A stretch of DNA of 39,881 bases from Candidatus Endomicrobiellum siamense (lineage in GTDB: Bacteria > Elusimicrobiota > Endomicrobiia > Endomicrobiales > Endomicrobiaceae), in assembly GCA_031268145.1 (NCBI GenBank), contig JAIRXS010000021.1, forward strand, positions 1-39,881, written 5' to 3'. Shown piece after piece: positions 36,809-39,881 of this stretch. The stretch's first letter is position 1; each line of letters opens with the position of its first letter. The position numbers were made by a program, and so were the translations under genes. The notes beneath the pieces are model-generated. The model was not told the DNA's origin and searched no databases. It was given only the letters and a program-made list of their open reading frames with translations.

Positions 36809-37657
36809 TTAATTTAATCTCTTAACTATTTTTAAATTATTCAAAACACAATAAGGTACTTTTATTCTACCAATAAGAGGAGCTTCCTTTCTAAATGGTC
36901 CATGGCAATCGGATCCTCCCGTTACAATAAGATTGAATTCTTTTGCTAATTCTAAAAACTTTTTTACTAAACCATCTGTGTGTTTTATATGCCAAACTTC
37001 TATTCCACCAAGACCCCTATCAACAAGTTTTTTAAACATATTCTTATCATTATAATGCATATAATAAGGATGCGCCATAACAGACACTCCACCAACGCTT
37101 AAAATAAGGTCTATTGCTTGTTCTGCACTCATATAATGCTTAGAAACATATGCTGGTTTATCGTAAGATAAATACTTTTGAAAAGCTTCTTGAGTACTAT
37201 TAACAAAACATTCTTTAACTAAAGCTTTAGCAAAGTGAAGTCTTCCTATAGATTGGCTTTCTATATTTTTTATAAAAGTTTCATCTTTCAAAACAATATT
37301 GTTTTCTTTTAATTTAGTTAATATTTTTAATGCTCTGTTATAACGCGACTGTCTAAAGATTGACAAAATTTTTTGAAGTTTCTCTGATTTATAATCTATA
37401 AAATACCCCAAAATGTGCATTTCATTTTTTTGCAAATCATTTTCAACCTGGCAAGAAAGTTCTATTCCAGATATAACTTCAATATTATTTTTCTCAGCAA
37501 TATCTAAAGCTTCATCAATCCCACTTATACTATCGTGATCTGTTATACTTATAGCAGACAATTTTACCCTAGACGCATACTCAATAACTTCTCTTGGCGA
37601 AAAAGTCCCATCAGAACAATTTGTATGAATATGCATATCTATAAATTTTTGATTCAT
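36809..37657 (-). CDS. PHP-domain phosphoesterase (YciV/TrpH-like)
   Basis: A 282-residue PHP metal-dependent phosphoesterase. Metal-binding motifs are present: DMHIHTNCSDG near residues 7-17 (His9, His11), TDHDS near 39-43, and later HILGYFID, MAHPYYMHY and GGSDCHGP. Relatives of the YciV/TrpH type hydrolyse 3',5'-nucleoside bisphosphates or trim short RNA 5' ends. It lies 9 bases downstream of the broken PhoH gene and 9 bases upstream of the Cas4-like nuclease gene. Both neighbours act on nucleic acids, so a role in RNA or DNA turnover is a fair guess. Confidence 0.85.
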   Translation of the reverse strand: MNQKFIDMHIHTNCSDGTFSPREVIEYASRVKLSAISITDHDSISGIDEALDIAEKNNIEVISGIELSCQVENDLQKNEMHILGYFIDYKSEKLQKILSIFRQSRYNRALKILTKLKENNIVLKDETFIKNIESQSIGRLHFAKALVKECFVNSTQEAFQKYLSYDKPAYVSKHYMSAEQAIDLILSVGGVSVMAHPYYMHYNDKNMFKKLVDRGLGGIEVWHIKHTDGLVKKFLELAKEFNLIVTGGSDCHGPFRKEAPLIGRIKVPYCVLNNLKIVKRLN

Positions 37658-37666
37658 TAATTTTTA

Positions 37667-38438
37667 CTACAATAGCTCTGAAGATAAAGCAGCTAAAGTA
37701 CTCCTCTCGCTTTTTGAAAAAGTTATATGCCCAAAAATCTCTTGGCCTCTAAATCTTTCTACTAAATAACTGAGTCCGTTAGAAGATGCATCTCTTAAAG
37801 ATAAGATAGGAATTATTGGTCTAGCTATATAAAGTCTTCTAAAAACTTTCTCCTCTACAACTTTTTGTAGCCCGCAAGCAAGAGCAAGTATTGTTTTTCC
37901 AGCACCTGACAAACCTATTAATGTCACAAGCTGAATATCATCATTATTACATAGCAACAACTCTATAGCAAACTTTTGTTCTGTATTTAATGGTTTTAAT
38001 CCCCAAGGCTGAGCCTTTTGATGAAAAATTTGTAACAAAACATTATCTTTTTTTGAATATTTTGTTAAAGCGCTTTTTGAAGAACCAGCTTCATCCTTTA
38101 AAACAATAAACTCATTAGGATAAAACCTTTCCTGCTGTTCTAAAACTAAACGTCCATCTTTATAAAATTTATCTATTTTGTCAGAACTAACTTTTACTTC
38201 TCTCCAGCCTGTATAAAGTTCGTCTATTTTTATCTTAGACGTTTCATAATTTTGAGCTTGTAAACCTAAAATTTCAGCTTTAATTCTTAAATTGACGTTT
38301 TTTGTTATAAAAAATACGTTTTCTCCTTTTTTATTTAAACACAAAGCCACTTGCAATATTTGGTTGTCAGGTTTTTGCGCTAAAAAGCCAGAAGGCAAAT
38401 CCACATCGTGATGGTTCATTTCTATTTAATGTTTTCAT
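37667..38438 (-). pseudogene. PIN-PhoH ATPase (YlaK/PhoH2 type) with two deletions
   Basis: The 250-residue frame beginning at 38419 lacks two essential parts. Its start, LPSGFLAQKPDNQILQVAL, is the last part of a PIN domain; the first 90 or so residues with the metal Asp are gone. The original start survives as ATG AAA ACA at 38438, behind a good AAGGGGAC ribosome site, but is now out of frame. Walker A (GLSGAGKT near 169-176) is intact and RPIIP follows near 200-204. The next residues jump to DASSNGLSYLVERF, which normally comes over 100 residues later, so the Walker B/DEAQN region is missing. Relatives have about 430-450 residues. The junction is in frame, so a shortened product could be made but should lack ATP hydrolysis. 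Confidence 0.82.
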
Positions 38439-38619
38439 ATTAGTCCCCTTTATATTTTAATCTCGTCTATTTAACTTTATTCTCTATTATTATGTAAGTT
38501 AAACTACAATCGCGTTAACATCATTCAAATACACTTTATATCTCTTGCTCAATCTTTTTTATATACGTAGTATTTTATAACATATTGTAAAGTATTTACA
38601 ACTTATGCGCAACAATAAT

Positions 38620-38648
38620 TTGTGCGGACATACATTTTTTTGTAAAAT
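38620..38648 (+). promoter_or_regulatory. Candidate promoter of glyQS
   Basis: TTGTGC (38620-38625) and TAAAAT (38643-38648) are separated by 17 bases, about 40 bases before the glyQ ATG. The rest of the gap between the PhoH remnant and glyQ (38439-38619) shows no gene or recognised RNA; no T-box features were seen. Confidence 0.5.
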
Positions 38649-38689
38649 GCGTTTTTAAGCTTATTGCATGAAGTTTACACGAGGATTAT

Positions 38690-39535
38690 ATGAATTTCCA
38701 AGAAACTATTTTTACATTGCAAAAATTTTGGGCAAAACAAGGTTGCTTAATATGGCAACCTTATGACTTAGAAAAAGGAGCTGGTACATTTAATCCTGCT
38801 ACATTTTTGCGTTCTTTAGGAACAAAACCTTGGAATGTAGCTTACGTAGAACCTTCACGAAGGCCAACAGATGGCAGATACGGAGAAAATCCAAATAGAT
38901 TACAACATTATTATCAGTTTCAAGTAATTATGAAGCCTGCCCCTAAAGACATACAAAAAATCTATTTGAACAGTTTAAAAACTATAGGTCTAGATCCAAA
39001 AAAACACGACATAAGATTTGTTGAAGACGACTGGGAATCTCCAACACTTGGAGCCTGGGGACTCGGCTGGGAAGTATGGATTGACGGTATGGAAGCTACA
39101 CAATTTACATATTTTCAGCAAGTTGGAGGCATATCGTTAAACCCAATATCAATTGAAATTACATATGGTACCGAACGCTTAGCAATGTATGTGCAAAAAA
39201 AAGATAATGTTTATGATTTACAATGGAATGATGAACTAACATATGGCGATGTACACAAAGAAGATGAAAGACAATGGTCGCACTATAATTTTGAGCATGC
39301 CGACATCAACATGTTAAAACAACATTTTATAGATTGGGAAAAACAAGCGCAAGAACTTAGCAAAAAAGATTTCCCTCTTCCCGCTTACGATGCCGTAATG
39401 AAATGCTCCCATTTATTTAATTTATTAGACGCTAGAGGAGCAATTTCTGTGTCTGAAAGAGTTGGATATATTTTAAGAGTACGCACAATTGCAAGAATAG
39501 TAGCAGAAAAATATTTAGAAATAGTTTCTAAATAA
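38690..39535 (+). CDS. glyQ: Glycyl-tRNA synthetase alpha subunit
   Basis: Catalytic subunit of the alpha2beta2 bacterial glycyl-tRNA synthetase that activates glycine. At 281 residues it is normal for GlyQ. Seen: [17 protein letters not shown] near residues 10-26, [19 protein letters not shown] near 51-69, HYYQFQV, and [19 protein letters not shown] near 126-144. These are the characteristic class II synthetase motifs of this subunit. GAGG precedes the ATG at 38690. It is followed 14 bases later by glyS. Confidence 0.97.
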   Translation: MNFQETIFTLQKFWAKQGCLIWQPYDLEKGAGTFNPATFLRSLGTKPWNVAYVEPSRRPTDGRYGENPNRLQHYYQFQVIMKPAPKDIQKIYLNSLKTIGLDPKKHDIRFVEDDWESPTLGAWGLGWEVWIDGMEATQFTYFQQVGGISLNPISIEITYGTERLAMYVQKKDNVYDLQWNDELTYGDVHKEDERQWSHYNFEHADINMLKQHFIDWEKQAQELSKKDFPLPAYDAVMKCSHLFNLLDARGAISVSERVGYILRVRTIARIVAEKYLEIVSK

Positions 39536-39549
39536 TATACGGAGTTATA

Positions 39550-39881
39550 ATGAGTACTGTTAATACAAAAACTGCTTTGCTTGAAATAGGCACAGAGGAA
39601 ATTCCTACGTCTTATATTAATCCTGCATTAGAACAAATTAAACAGTTTACAAATAAAACCCTTGCAAGCTATGGCTTAATTTTTAGTAATATAAAAACTT
39701 ACGCCACGCCTAGAAGATTTGTCTTAATTATTGACGAACTTTGCGAGAAAAGTAATGATACAAGTGAAGAAATTTTAGGACCTTCTATAAAAGCAACAAA
39801 AGACCTTAATGGCAACTTTACAAAAGCTGCTTTAGGATTTGCTGCAAAAAATGGTACTACCGCAGAAAAACTTAAAACAAA
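39550..39881 (+). CDS. glyS: Glycyl-tRNA synthetase beta subunit, N-terminal part (cut by window end)
   Basis: The frame opens at ATG 39550 (GGAG nine bases upstream) and runs off the window after about 110 codons. It begins with the GlyS signature ALLEIGTEEIPTSY near residues 9-22, then TYATPRRFVL near 49-58 and EILGPSIKATKD near 74-85, and continues AALGFAAKNG. These match the N-terminal region of the beta subunit, which is needed for tRNA binding. It is in operon with glyQ. Confidence 0.95.
   Translation, partial: MSTVNTKTALLEIGTEEIPTSYINPALEQIKQFTNKTLASYGLIFSNIKTYATPRRFVLIIDELCEKSNDTSEEILGPSIKATKDLNGNFTKAALGFAAKNGTTAEKLKT

Noticed and set aside
38439-38689. T-box or other riboswitch before glyQ
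   Set aside because: No T-box sequence, specifier stem or terminator could be made out; only a plain promoter is supported.

Overview
The window is AT-rich bacterial chromosome from a Gram-negative, LPS-making organism. It carries a complete-looking Kdo/heptose glycosyltransferase block, a PPi-dependent phosphofructokinase and split glyQ/glyS, and several genes are freshly decayed (frameshifts, internal deletions). This best fits an Elusimicrobiota lineage of the Endomicrobium type, such as a reduced-genome symbiont of termite-gut flagellates. The taxonomy is an inference from gene content and decay style; no rRNA is present to confirm it.

Layout. Positions 1-1441 are a graveyard: an AAA-ATPase/PD-(D/E)XK gene with an internal deletion (+), the tail of one outer-membrane barrel gene (-) and a frameshifted second one (-). 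A 530-base intergenic stretch with strong inverted repeats leads to a secreted DUF4097-like protein (+). From 2770 to 38438 every gene is on the minus strand. Read in transcription order from the right: a wrecked PhoH ATPase gene, a PHP phosphoesterase, a Cas4-like/DUF2779 nuclease, a nucleotide-sugar dehydrogenase, recA, a GT9 glycosyltransferase, a sugar epimerase, a sugar-nucleotidyltransferase, metK, GT9, GT2, a YdjC-type deacetylase, an LtaS-like phosphotransferase, a three-gene SprA/PorV/CTD-like set, comF, a truncated HD gene, tgt, yajC, a frameshifted HD gene, secD, secF, a MetH-activation-like gene, then (after a terminator-like hairpin) waaA, an acyltransferase-GT9 fusion, two more GT9 genes and pfp. 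At the right edge glyQ and the start of glyS run on the plus strand from their own promoter.

How the parts fit. Most of the window builds the cell envelope: Kdo and heptose transfer to lipid A, sugar-nucleotide supply, glycan polymerisation and decoration, and the Sec machinery (YajC-SecD-SecF) that feeds proteins across the inner membrane. The most striking block is 15561-23779: a giant SprA/Sov-like outer-membrane protein, a PorV/PorQ-like barrel fused to a TPR tail, and a secreted protein ending in a FlgD/T9SS-type C-terminal domain. Together they look like a minimal type IX secretion-like unit, intact among decaying neighbours. Tight spacing and frequent 1-25 base overlaps suggest long polycistronic transcripts joining housekeeping genes (recA, metK, tgt) to envelope genes.
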